The notes: a model not told the origin generated them from the sequence alone. A stretch of 64,000 bases of DNA from Ephemerocybe angulata (GCA_013368325.1 JAACJK010000170.1:310001-374000), one strand, 5' to 3'; shown: positions 53,587 through 64,000, numbered from the stretch's first letter. Numbers and translations: made by a program.

Positions 53587-56500
53587 ATGTCCATGCCCAC
53601 GACCGAAGAGTACGATTGTTTCGTGGCTAAAAAAGGTAAGTTTCAGTCTCTCTTCTAGCATTCGTATTAACCATATATTGGTCAGACGGGTATGTCGCAC
53701 CCGTTTAGGGCTACGCATTTGCTGATCGCCCGCCTTGTCACTAGCACACTGGAAGAGTACGACGTTTCCAAGGCGCGCTCTTTCTCTTCGTCCAGTTTCT
53801 GGCATATCTCTAACATAGCGGGCAACGATCCAGGTGGTCAGAAGGCTATATAAGGTCCGCATCTATTTTCATTTCTTGGAATCGGGGGTATAACATTCCG
53901 TCTTTACCCTCCTTAAGCTCGCACTCCAGTTAGATATACCCTTACATGATGACGGAGCGTTAGAGCGGTGCTGATTCTTCCTTCGGTTTGGGCTGCCCGT
54001 CCACTGAAGTGCTCTATATCCAGGCTCGCCGTGATTGGAAAGGAAAAGGGTTGTCCATCCGTGGAGTCCTGTAATATTGATGTGCGTAATAGTATATATA
54101 TGCGATTTTTTCTTTCCATTACCCGATATTTACTCTGTGCCTTCCTCTAGTCGCTTTTGGCGGAAATCGCTAGTTCATTGGACAGTCTTGGATCTATATA
54201 CCGTCTACTGAGCGCGGCGTTGGAACTAAGTGCCATGTACACCGTCACCCGCAACACCTTTGCCGATGCCATGCGTGACGCTCATGCAGACGGTCTTCTT
54301 GATAGCGACTTTATGAAGTTGGTGGCAGACCACGAACAGCCCTTAAACGAGATGGTATGCCCTGAAGAGGATGCCCGGTTCGAATAGTTAGTCCCAGCGT
54401 TACTGTTATACTTTGTGGCTAACCCTGGTCGCGTGGGCAGTCAGGCTCTTCGTTCTCTTAGATTATCGTACCTCTTGCGCTCAGGAGATGTCTTGTATGA
54501 ACGTCCACAGTACATGTGGCTCCGTTCTGCTCTGCGCATCCACGGGTCTGATCTGGAGCAGGTGCAGACCACCTACTCTCTCATGTCGACGTTCAAGATG
54601 ATTCCGTCTACTACTCTCCTATCCAACAGCGGCTTAATTGGCCGTTCTACTTGTTCAGATTACTACCTCCGGGTGGATGGTATATCAGACAGGAGGCATT
54701 CTTCCCTTCGCTCATTAGCTAAATTCTCAAGGGATGGAGCGAGAGGCGTCGTTAACTGTCAGGCTATCCCCGCTCGAAGGCGAGTACATTCTCTTGCTCG
54801 CCCACTTTAGGCGCTTGGTCTAATTTCCACTCAGAAGTATGGTCGATGGGGTGCTTCAGGCTGGGTTGCGACCAGCTTTGGATATATTAAACTCGACTCT
54901 AAAGAACGCGGGTAGACGCCCCGGCTGTCGGGGTGGAGATTTGGCCGTGTACCTTGAACCTTGGCACGCCGAAATTGAAGCGTTTCTGAACATAATAAAG
55001 ACTGGGGGCGTGATGGAAGGGTACGGGCACATAACCCAGTATGGTCTGATCCTGAACGACCTATTGTGAGTCGATTGCGGCTCGTTCATACCTCGCTTTG
55101 CTTTGACCTGTTTTGCCTAAGTATGCGTAGGATCCAGGCCGAGGGTCATTGGACCCTGTTCTGTCCTTCGCAGGCGCCGTTGCTTACCTCTAGTCACGGA
55201 GCGTTATTCGAATCGGAATATATCCGGCTCGAGATGGCCGGTGTGGGGACTAGAACGGTTAGCGCTCGCCGCTTATGGAGACTTATAATGGACTTGCAGA
55301 AGGCGACAGGCAAGCCCAGCATAGTCTTTAAGGGCTCTTTCGATTGTAAGCGTGCGTCTGGCTTCTGTTTTCGTTAGGATGGCTAATGGGCCGTCGAAGC
55401 CATTACACCCTTATTGGGTTTGATGAACCCTCTGACGCCCCCCGAAATGAGCGAAGACATCGCTCCGGTTGCGAGTCGCTCCGAGCACCCTGTATGCGGC
55501 AACACTGTGGCTTTGATCCTCCCGTCTTTTCTCACAGGCGACCGGGATATCGATTACCAAGAGCTGGAATGGGTCGCTCGCCACGCAGCATTAGTATTGC
55601 ACATTTTGTACGATCGGGCAGCGCACCCCGAGCCAAAGGCAGTAGTGCTTGATATTGCCCCCTCAGCCCTTGCTGTAGGAGTCAAAACATTGGGGTTAGC
55701 CGACGCCCTTGCTCTAATGAGCCTGGCTTACGATTCGGTTGAAGCTAAACAAGTTAACTGGCTCGTTTCCGAAACCGTCCAATTTGGCGTGCTCGACCAA
55801 TGCGTTGCACTCACTCAACGCATGGGTCTGGTTTCCATCCCGTTGGCTATACCGCACGTTTCTGCATCGCCTTCCAAGATCAGTCCTAATCGCATTGTTT
55901 CTGGACGGTACAATTGGGATGCTCTTGATGCCCGTCTTGGATCTTATCCTTCCCTGGAGGCACTCATCAGGCAGGATACGTCTGGGGATATATCGCCCCT
56001 TGTAGGATATGCAGCAGGCTCTGATCCTTTCATGAGGTGAGTTAGCCTCTTGACATTTGTGCTGTTCGCTGATCAGGCCAAACCTGTCCTCGTCAGCCTA
56101 GTGTCGGCTGTTGAGACGGCGTCTAAAGTCTTCGTCTCAATCCCTAGCCATTTTCTGCGTTCGATGGAGATTAAAGGATTATGGACTGCTGCCTTGCGTG
56201 ATAAGATAATAGCCAGAAGAGGTGATATTTACTACTTCGTTTTGTATGCCGTCTAAAACTACCTGTAGGGTCTATTCAGGGCGTGGATTCCGTCCCAGAG
56301 GATCTCCAACGTTTATACAAGACCGCTTGGGATGTTGATCAGCACCAGCTAATGGATATGGCCGCGGATCGAGCATCCTTCGTATATAGAGGCTCTGCTA
56401 CGAACATGTACATGGTGGACCCCTCCTTAGCTTCGCTGGTGAGTTGTGCGTCCGACCCTCGGGTTATATATGTACTCATCGAACCTACTGTGCCCGATCT

Positions 56501-56666
56501 TTCCGGAATTCTGGCTGTTCTCTTCTGAATTCCAGACCTCTCTTGCATTCAGAAGTTGGACTATAGGGGCGAAGGTTGGGATACAGCGGATCTTCAAGCA
56601 AGGCCCCCCGCGCCCATTCCCCGTCCTTCTCCCGTCCGATACTCAAACCACCTACGTCTCCCCTGA
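53587..56666 (+). CDS. Ribonucleotide reductase large subunit (R1) homologue without the active-site Cys (about 691 aa from the second block)
   Basis: R1 reduces ribonucleotides through a thiyl radical. From 54151 an open chain of eight exons can be followed: 54151-54386, 54441-54779, 54835-55065, 55122-55345, 55400-56036, 56097-56221, 56269-56438, 56553-56666. Blocks: LLAEIASSLDSLGSIYRLL, YLLRSGDVLYERPQYMWLR, GRSTCSDYY (first redox Cys), SLRSLAKFSRDGA, DLAVYLEPWHAEIEAFL, GHWTLFCPSQAPLL, HPVCGNTVALILPSF (second redox Cys), LGLADALALMSLAYDS, GLWTAALRDKII, LQRLYKTAWDVDQ and DMAADRASFV. The N-x-C-x-E active-site block is replaced by PLTPPEM, with no Cys. The final exon ends ADLQARPPAP where canonical R1 has the Tyr pair; the Cys-rich tail is absent. 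Intron 2 uses a GC donor. The N-terminal ATP cone looks degraded: MSMPTTEEYDCFVAKK (53587-53635) splices to DGYVAPV and then TAG at 53703. Confidence 0.8.
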
Positions 56667-59094
56667 TTGTGTCGGGTCTGGGACCGCTTTGGATCCTATC
56701 TGCGTGCCGTGGTGAACCCACTACTTACTTCGGTGCCCCTACTTGTACAGATGTACTACAATGTATTCTATTTTTTGTGCTACTTTGATGTTGGCGTTCC
56801 GATGAGGAATACTAGGCCCGAGTAGAGCCAACAGTGTCGTTTCCAAGTGTTATATGTTTGGTCATATGGAGCGGACGGTCTGAGTTGGAGCGTAGGTGTA
56901 GGTGTAGTCCTTTACAATGCATCAGGCTATTCATGGGAGGGGGAGGGGGTGATGTAGACTCTCGACTGCTCACCCAGACCTTTTTCCACCAAAACCTCGG
57001 TCTACATATCGGCTATCTAGAGTCGACAGATCGTGGTGGACGGGTCGGGCCGGCCTGTATCTGTCGTTAGTTGGCGATCACTCCGATCGCTGGTCAGTAC
57101 GAAGTCTGATTCCTTTTTCTCCTTGTCCACTTCTTTGAGCCCTGGCACCAACCACCTGTGTCTCAACTGGAGAACATATCGAGTATGCAGCTTTGCCTAT
57201 GATTTGCTCGCACTACATCTGCTTCCCTCTTCAACTCGAAACGCTGACTGTCCTATCCGCCAAGGGCCGAGCCCATTCCCCTCATACCGTCCCCTCCGGT
57301 ACGGAGTGTCTTTGTTGGCTTAACAATTTCCTGTAAAGTATGTTATCTCGTCTTGTTCTCACCTACACCGCTTCATATCTCCTGCCGGTCTGTGCTCTTG
57401 TCCCACCACCTCTTCGCGTGCCGGAACAACTGCTCCCGCCCTACCTGCTTTGTCCTAGGGAACTCCTATGCCATGTCACCCCCTACGACACCGCACAAAC
57501 CATGCAGTCGCGAACCGACACGTGGTAGCCTTTTACAGCTCACTATCGCGCATCGGGTGCACCTAGCCCATCGCCGGTTATAGTCATGTCTCGGTTTGGT
57601 GTGCTACCTCTCTTTTAGCTGGGGCTCGGCAGGATGGGCTGGATTCTATGGTCATGGCTTTGGCACCGTCGGTATATCTTCTGTCGGAGCTGGATAAGGT
57701 AAAGTAATTCTGAACGTGTCGGGGTATATGATCCAAGTTGGTAGGGGGGCGTATGGGAGGTTGCAGCATCTCACTTACTCGGCAGGGTGGAATATCGATT
57801 GTGCCTTGTGATATGCCCCAGCTATGTCGGATGGACGAAACGCCTAGGAGCGCGCTGTCCTGCAGTGGTTATATTTGTCAGCATCTGGGTCCTTTGCGTG
57901 TCTCTAAACGCTTACCTTGCCGTTGTAGCCTGCGTGCTTGTGTTCGAGCACCCAATAACCAATCCAGACCTCTTCTTAGGCCAAGGTAATGGGAGGATGC
58001 GCTGTCTACGTGTATTGTCACGTTTTATCCCGGTCCAGTCGCGCTGGGTTTGTAGACGATGGTGCATTAATCATCGCCTTGCGTGGCTCTATTGTCTGCG
58101 TGGGTCTAGTCTTGTTCTACCTGGCAGGATGCCAATGATCGGTCATGCCCTAACCTACTATAGGCTTCGGCTCAGCATATTGGCATCCTTTCCATCTAGG
58201 AGGCGCGTGCGGTCTGCCGTCCTTACCAGTGATATCTGGTCCTGCACACGTCAGATACGCTTTGCATTGTTCCAGATCTGGAGGACGAGTGCTATCCATT
58301 CAACGCCTTTGTAGCATCCGCCAACCTGGGCGTTGCTAAAGGCAGTTTTGCTACTCCCGCCTTGTCGTCAACTGCGCGTCGGTTTCGTTTCCGTCTTTGA
58401 TAGGCGATGGGAAGGGGACGGCTTGCTGTCTTTGCCCACTTGCTTCTTCGACGCATCCTCTTGGTCCGCACTTTCTCCTCGAGTACAGCTGTTGCGAGTA
58501 ATTGGCGTACCTTCTCAAGTCCTTGCTCAGCCTGCAAGGATACCTGGCTCTCACCAGCCAACGTAGCGACTCAATTTGGTTCGTATATGCGCATTAGGGC
58601 TGTATCTTGGCGTCGAGACGTTATCTTGCTTCGTGTTGGTCCTCCCTCGTGAAGGGTACATTCAGGGCCGTCTTGGAAGGATGCTTCGGCGAATACCAGC
58701 TCCGTTTTCTTGTGCTCGCCTGTATCCTCCTATGCAATAGATGGGTGCTGGTCTGCCGGTGGTGAACCAGGATTCTATCTTCGGCTGTGGATAGCGTATG
58801 GCAATGGAAGATATCAGCTGTTCAGCTGTGTGTATGCTCCAAGTATAAGGGGTGGTTATGCAGGTCGTTGTATTCCAACCGGCGTCACCTGCGGATCGGG
58901 CTGGTCAGGCGTATGGACATAACCGTCACAGGGTCTCACTCAGGCACTAGTGGGAATCCCCTGTTGATCTCTCTCTATCTTCCCGGCCTACACTCGATCG
59001 ATCCTCCCGACCCCTCGGATTACCAGTTGGGGTAGCTATTTTATATTCCAGGGCCTATCGGTCGTCACGCAATCCTCATCTACGGTTTGGAGAG
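56667..59094. other. 2.4-kb region, possible decayed membrane-protein gene
   Basis: Between 57.65 and 58.3 kb some plus-strand segments suggest a broken multi-TM gene: VMALAPSVYLLSELDK (from 57647), then after an acceptor-like CGGCAG a hydrophobic stretch VVIFVSIWVLCVSLNAYLAV (about 57865-57925). This weakly resembles small basidiomycete membrane-protein families, but the frame is lost afterwards. The rest (56.7-57.6 and 58.3-59.1 kb) has no recognisable gene. Confidence 0.3.
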
Positions 59095-60365
59095 ATGGAA
59101 TCCGAGCTTTACTCACAGATATTATCGAGAACTGCCGAGGGTGAGTCAACGACATCCGTTCACTACACGCCCACTCAACCGTACCCAAGGGATGCAGGCC
59201 TATCGACTGGCTAAGCAAATTCTGGCTGTTCGTCATCCCTCTCGATGGGGACCGAAATGCGTTGGAGGTCACGAAGACATGAGGACGTCCTTTGTATGGG
59301 CATACTTGAAGCTCAAGTATGGGGAAGATGATGGCAGGAAGACCGTCGCCGGGAGAATATTCAGAGTCACCAAAACGCCCGCCTCCAAGCTCCCGTCAGA
59401 GCTGCGCAGCGCTGCTAGCCGCCAATCCACATCCCAGCTCGACTACGATCTGGCCCGTAGCCTGGGCCTAACAGCGCATCTCAGCACGCAACCTTTTGTC
59501 GATTTCGGTTACTCTACTTGCATCGCGGAGTATGCTATTCACCACCGCCCCGACTCCAATAGCTTCGAATTACACCCCTGTCTAGTCTCGGCACCACGCG
59601 CTTCTCCTGTTCTACTTCCACCACTCCCCACACCTTTCCTGTCCTTGCTCGAGGTCACAATGACTGGCAATCTGCTGTTGGGCGGCAGCATCGACCTCTA
59701 TGCGCCGTATATGTTCATGAGCGACTCCACCCTCCGCCTGATCAGCCCCGACGGCTCAGTCCTAGACTCGGCTCATGTCAAGCTACAATGCCATGGGAAG
59801 CGCTACGTCCGAACAACCAGGTGGTCATTGCCCAAATCCTTTATTCCATTGATGACTATCTCCGACCTCAAAGGTGAGCCCACCGAACGTTGCGAGCGTC
59901 AACCGCCATAAAGAACTAACTCTATCTCAGGAGCAGTTCTAGAGCATTCTTTGACCCTAAACCTCAACAGCGTGTTCGTGCTTAGTGCGATACAGACCGT
60001 GCTTCCTGAAGCGACACCATTCGCCAAAATGCTTGTGTCATATGCTTTGACTGATTGTCTAGTCGAAGCCACCATGAACGGACTGACTCCGAGAGCTTCC
60101 TCCGTCTCTTCCACATCCGGCGATTCAGTCTCGTCAGATGAAGCTAATGAAACGGACGTTATCATGTCTCGAGATGCCAGCAGCATTTGCTCGGACTTCC
60201 ATGACGTGCGGGGCCGGAATAGTCCCTGTAACTGTTTTGACGCCGAAGCTTCCTTTCGTGCCTGTAGGTCATATATTTAATTCACTGTGTCTGCCGCACT
60301 AACGGCCTGTTTTACCTACAGGTCTGCCCGCCTCCCCCCAGTCGGATGAATCCTCTGATTCTTGA
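59095..60365 (+). CDS. Hypothetical protein with Ser/Asp-rich tail (368 aa, four exons)
   Basis: Exons 59095-59140, 59190-59873, 59931-60263 and 60322-60365; introns of 49-58 nt have GTGAGT or GTAGGT donors and AG acceptors, and all keep the frame. The start MESELYSQILSRTAEG is the only ATG that splices into the long exon. The core (residues 17-270) contains LAKQILAVRHPSRW, FVWAYLKLKYGEDDGRK, FGYSTCIAEYAIHH and a strand-rich part (LLEVTMTGNLLLGGSIDLYA). The C terminus is Ser/Asp-rich (SSVSSTSGDSVSSDEANE) and ends SDESSDS. I do not recognise the family. Size, exon style and the acidic tail recall the genes at 49698 and 62517, so these may be parts of one lineage-specific set. Confidence 0.6.
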
Positions 60366-60693
60366 TGCAACCGGCTGCCTCAGGACCCTCTCTCATGTCA
60401 GCGAATTTCTGCACCATAGGTGGGAGGGGGGTTTGTCTGGTTCTGGTGTGGATTTGGATGTCCTTACTCTATCGCTTTATGTTTTGCATCCTCTCCATCT
60501 TTAAATATATTTTATTCGGTTTTTAATTTCTTATTATATTATATTCCTCTCTCTCTCTCTCTAAGCTATTCCAACGGAGTGCGATATGGTCCCAAACCAC
60601 CGTAATACGCACGGTAACCCTTATTCAACTTCCTTTTATTAGCCGCTACCGGTACCTTGTAATGTTCTAAAGGGACAGGATACAGGCAGCGGA
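60366..60693. other. Intergenic between convergent genes
   Basis: AT-rich and with a CT microsatellite (60547-60562). No gene. Confidence 0.5.
60547..60562 (+). repeat. (CT)n microsatellite
   Basis: Eight CT units in an AT-rich stretch. Confidence 0.8.
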
Positions 60694-61853
60694 TTACCGC
60701 AGTATATACCACGGGTAGAGGTAGTCCCAGACTTCTGGCTCAAATACGCCTAGTCTATATACGCGCTTTCCGTTTGCATGTTGTTCGTGTAGCAAACTGA
60801 GTTCGAAGGGTACAGCATTGGTTAGATGAGTCTTATAGGGACTTCGTCTGTCTTCCCGCACGAACTGTTCCGACTGCCCGTCTGTAGTGGTTATTAGCAC
60901 CCAGGTCCATCTATTCCTATGCGGCTGATTTTTTTTGGGGGGAGGGGTATCTCACCTGGAAATTTCAGGCACCAGCTAATCTTGTCCTTCGCGGATCTCT
61001 CTCCCAACGCTAGACGAGGGCGTGGATTGCTCGTGTCTACCTGATATCCCCTTCCTTCATATTTAACTTTCCATGCAGGATTCCACCCTTGACCCAACGT
61101 ATCCCGTTCAGATGGATACGCGATTTTATCGACAAGCGATTGTTGAGGGAAGACCGACACGGCTTCTCCATAAGCGATATAGTTCATGACCAGAGCTATA
61201 ATCATTTTTTTGGTCAGTCATCTATAATCTGGATGTAGGTGGTCTTGCTCACTGGAGTGATAGGTGTATATTATGTGGCAGACTGGATGCTGGGTTACTG
61301 CAATTATTTGCACTTTCAGTACTGGAGTGTATTTATTCAATGTGCCGGCAGTCGGTCGCTCGAAATCGAATATGTTGATTATCCCGTCTTTGCCACCCCC
61401 GCTGCAGAATTGTTTAGATGATGTCATGGACAATACGTCTGTTAGCAAGGGGTAGTCCTCCTGTGGATGGGGCAGGCGTTCTACCGGTGTGTACCCGCGT
61501 GCTTCTAGAAATCGGCTTATGGCAGTGACTCCCCCCACCCTTGTAACTATATCTAAGTCTGATTTAGGTGCAGGCGGGAGACGGGACATAAACCGTAAAG
61601 CCTGTGATCCGCCTACTACAGCCCCCGCGAAGGCTAATACAGCTCTGAACGACTTCGGATCGCAGAACCACACGCCGAAGAAGGTGTCTATGTTCCAGCG
61701 CGCTTCGACGTAAAGCGTCACCAGCTCTAGCATTTTGGTCGACGTCCTCCGCAGGCACAGCACGTCTGGAATTGCCAATGTATCCAGAAAATTGCTTCGG
61801 AAAGGCCATGGAGAGGAAAGTAGGAACTTCTCTATAGGGGATAGTGCCGGCAT
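60694..61853 (-). CDS. F-box-like/SGS-x-AL family, member C (three exons)
   Basis: Exon 1 is 61853-61253 and exon 2 is 61195-60956, with a clean intron (GTGAGC to TATAG). Exon 3 ends at 60694; its start is near 60.91 kb but I could not fix the acceptor. The N terminus is F-box-like (SPIEKFLLSSPWPF and IPDVLCLRRTSTKMLEL). The module reads GAVVGGSQALRFMSRLPP and SDLDIVTRVGG, then HSTLVMNYIAYGEAVSVFPQQSL across the exon join, the Trp motif SAKDKISWCLKFPG, and a C-terminal exon with TNAVPFELSLLHEQHANGKR. The SDLDI motif makes this the clearest hint of a nucleotidyltransferase-like fold in the family. Confidence 0.7.
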
Positions 61854-62516
61854 ACGATGCTGGGGGGCTGGTTATTTATGATGAGTTTCGGTAGTCGGCA
61901 GCGGGGTGTAGCTTTGGCAGCCCTTAATATAGTTCCCGGTCAGTACATGGTCTGTCTAGTCATATCGAGTCCTTGTCTATTTTAGTTGTGATGATTCGCA
62001 TTACTATAGTCATTATGTCTTCCTCATCGCCGCCTACGGCGTCTACTAGGTACAAATAGCTTTCTCCTATACCTACTGAGTGCTCATTGCTATGTTGATG
62101 AGGCGTCCTTACCCTTATGCTTGTGTACCGCGGGCATGGGCGTCCTTCTACTTTCTTACGAATGGGAGAAAGCATATGGCTGCGGCCGCTCGGATACACA
62201 GCCCGGTGGTTAGATAGGTATGTAAGAATGTGCTGCTTCCTTTATACCTTACTACGCGCGGCAACGTTTGCTCCTCCCTTTGTATTGCTACTTGTATCTG
62301 GATGCTCCTCCGCACCTCTCTGTTCTATGTTCTGTGAATAGAGTACCAGCATATCCTACCTACCATCATCCCAAGGCTGTTAGTCGCACGTACTGTTGCC
62401 TGATCCGTCCTGGGATGCTAGATCTAGATCTATCTGGGTGGTGGTATATATAGGCACTGCTCCGGCCTGGTTTAGCTGCATTGAAGCCTCCGTATCTTAG
62501 TGAACGCTCACTCACC
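61854..62516. other. Divergent intergenic region
   Basis: Between member C and the gene at 62517. Nothing distinct recognised. Confidence 0.4.
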
Positions 62517-64000
62517 ATGGCTGCCTCGTTAAACGATTTCAAGAAGCTGACCAAGTTGAGGTTCTCCGCCAAGGAGGTCACCTTCACGGACGTGATAGCT
62601 TCTATAAAGAGGGGAAGCAGGCGTTATACTTTGAAGCGTTCCACTCAGTTTACTAGTAGCTTCTTGGTAAGTCTCCGTATGCTACATTGGCCTGTATCTG
62701 AATAATCAGCTGTGGGATACTGTGCGAGACGAAGTAGTCGTGTGCACTCACCCATTCGTTATCCTGTATGCTACTCCATTGGATACCGGGAACTTTTGTC
62801 CCGATGGAGCGGCCCCGCCTATGGAGTTCAAAGGACAGATGAGGTTGGTGTGAATGTCGACCTTTAGATTATTGGCTCATTCCGCCCCGCAGGAAACTTG
62901 AGCCTAGCCTAGCGGCCCAAGTGTCCTTGACTTTTGACACTCGTGTTGAGCCGACGCTTCACGAGGATCTGGCGGTCAGTGGAGTCTTGCCTCTTACTTC
63001 CTTTTGATGCGCGCTCACTCCTTCCTTTGCAAGGTCCTCGAGGACTGGGGGAAGACTAAAGGAGACTTTAGCACTGAAAACAAGTCCAGAAATCCTTGGA
63101 ATTCGCCTTTAGCCGTATCCACGCAGAATAGGTTCACCATATCGTCCCCGTTGTTTCAGAAGCGTACAGGCTTCAATGTGACCGACGACAAGTACGTCGT
63201 CGACTACGATGTCCACCCTTGGATAGCGCAGTCTTGCGTCCCACATAATCCTTCTTGGATCCCCAACCCCAACCTGGCGAGATTTTTGCACCGAAAGCCG
63301 AACGACGTGCTCGTGGACATCCTCGGATCCAGCAACCCAAGACTCGTGCCTGGCGACTTGGTAGTGGCGACCTTTAAGATCACGTTCAGCGCGGCGGGGA
63401 CGTATTGGCAAATGTCGTTCATGCCTATTCAGGTCATCCGGATGGGGCAAGTATCTCAGGATGTGCTGGGTAAAGCGAAAGATGCCGAGGATCGAGTGCG
63501 ACTGGACCTCCCCAGAGTAGGCGAGAAGCTTAAAGTGTTCAAAGGTAAGAGCCTCTCTTGTCCCTGTCGTGCTGCCTTCATCAGTTTCCTGACTGTGTAA
63601 TACAGACGATAAGGAGGCATCTAGGGATATATCCCCTGAGATCAACGAGCGAGGCGTCTTAGAACCGGATGACGAACTAGAAGAAGGAGACCTCACGCTC
63701 AGTGGAAGTGAGCCTGAGGAAGAAGATGAGCCATCCGGACCTTCCGGGTTTGGTTTAGGCCGCGGTCTTCCGAAAGTAGATTCGTCTCAAATCGACCGTA
63801 TAAGTCCCTCTTGGGCCTCGATCACGCCGCCTGGTGGTAGTCCACTCACCCCGGCACCCGCGTCTCCAAACATCTCCGACCATGAGATAGTAGGCGAGCC
63901 GCCTCTGGAGTATGTCCGTCTGACCGTTAGGGCGAAGAGCGCAGCGAAAGCTGAGCCCGTTGCTGGTTCTCAACACAAGAGGGACGGGTCCAAAGCGAGC
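62517..64000 (+). CDS. Hypothetical multi-exon protein with acidic C-terminal region (partial, at least 424 aa)
   Basis: Exons 62517-62666, 62710-62843, 62893-62974, 63034-63544 and 63606 to beyond the edge, all in frame (introns 43-61 nt; the third has a GTCAGT donor like intron 2 of the R2 gene). The start MAASLNDFKKLTKLRF follows a leader without other ATGs in frame. Blocks: VVVCTHPFVILYATPLD, MEFKGQMRKLEPSLAAQVSL, WIPNPNLARFLHRKPNDVLV, PRLVPGDLVVATFKITFSA and YWQMSFMPIQVIRMG. From 63606 the protein turns acidic and Ser/Pro-rich (EPDDELEEGDLTLSGSE). It looks like a strand-rich folded domain, possibly nucleic-acid or protein binding, followed by a disordered tail. No family recognised. Confidence 0.65.

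Noticed and set aside
57340..57528. Secreted or membrane protein starting MLSRLVLTYTASYLL
   Set aside because: A 62-codon Pro- and Leu-rich frame without conserved features or splice continuation.
1..64000. tRNA genes, rRNA genes and CRISPR arrays
   Set aside because: I looked for paired A/B box-like signals and regularly spaced repeats and found none convincing; a tRNA scan could still find one I missed.

Overview
The window looks like the genome of a filamentous basidiomycete, most likely an Agaricomycete. The evidence is short (about 45-70 nt) GT-AG introns, several F-box families, a PCL-type cyclin, a 7TM receptor-like gene of a basidiomycete type, chromodomain Ty3/gypsy elements, Helitrons and a Ngaro-type tyrosine-recombinase retroelement. 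Nothing prokaryotic was seen. No rRNA, CRISPR array or convincing tRNA was recognised.

Left third (1-16 kb) is a nest of mobile elements. The 3' part of a Ty3/gypsy chromovirus (integrase, chromodomain, an extra ORF, polypurine tract and 3' LTR) ends at 4397 and abuts, inside the coding frame, a Helitron Rep/helicase gene. That Helitron gene is cut again in a 3' exon at 9976 by a complete Ngaro element (9977-15668), which carries gag, RT-RNase H and tyrosine recombinase between A1 and B1-A2-B2 split direct repeats. The Helitron tail resumes at 15669.

16-25.4 kb holds more ordinary chromosomal genes: a coiled-coil protein with a 37-residue tandem repeat, a four-exon 7TM protein, an isolated retropepsin-like ORF, an F-box protein and a PCL-type cyclin. 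A second Helitron Rep/helicase, intact and apparently intronless, lies on the minus strand at 25.7-31.7 kb, with a 31-nt A tract just after its stop.

32-64 kb is an accessory region of short, intron-rich and often unrecognised genes. Two of them are ribonucleotide reductase (RNR) homologues 20 kb apart: a small subunit (R2, 32.25-33.42 kb) with all metal ligands but Phe at the radical-Tyr position, and a large subunit (R1, 53.6-56.67 kb) without the active-site Cys or the C-terminal Tyr pair. Each keeps a nearly complete set of splice sites in frame. By eye they look like radical-dead RNR paralogues that kept their protein scaffolds, and they are the most interesting signal here. The same region has a decayed tandem polyubiquitin array in which each unit has an intron at the same codon and several carry the same internal duplication. 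It also has four members of a family joining an F-box-like N terminus to a conserved SGS-x-AL / DLNFY-type module, an F-box/LRR gene, a RecQ-like helicase cut off before motif VI and running into an antisense ORF, and several multi-exon genes of unknown function, one running off the right edge.

All exon structures were worked out by hand from splice signals, frame continuity and family conservation. Homology statements are by-eye recognition, not search results.
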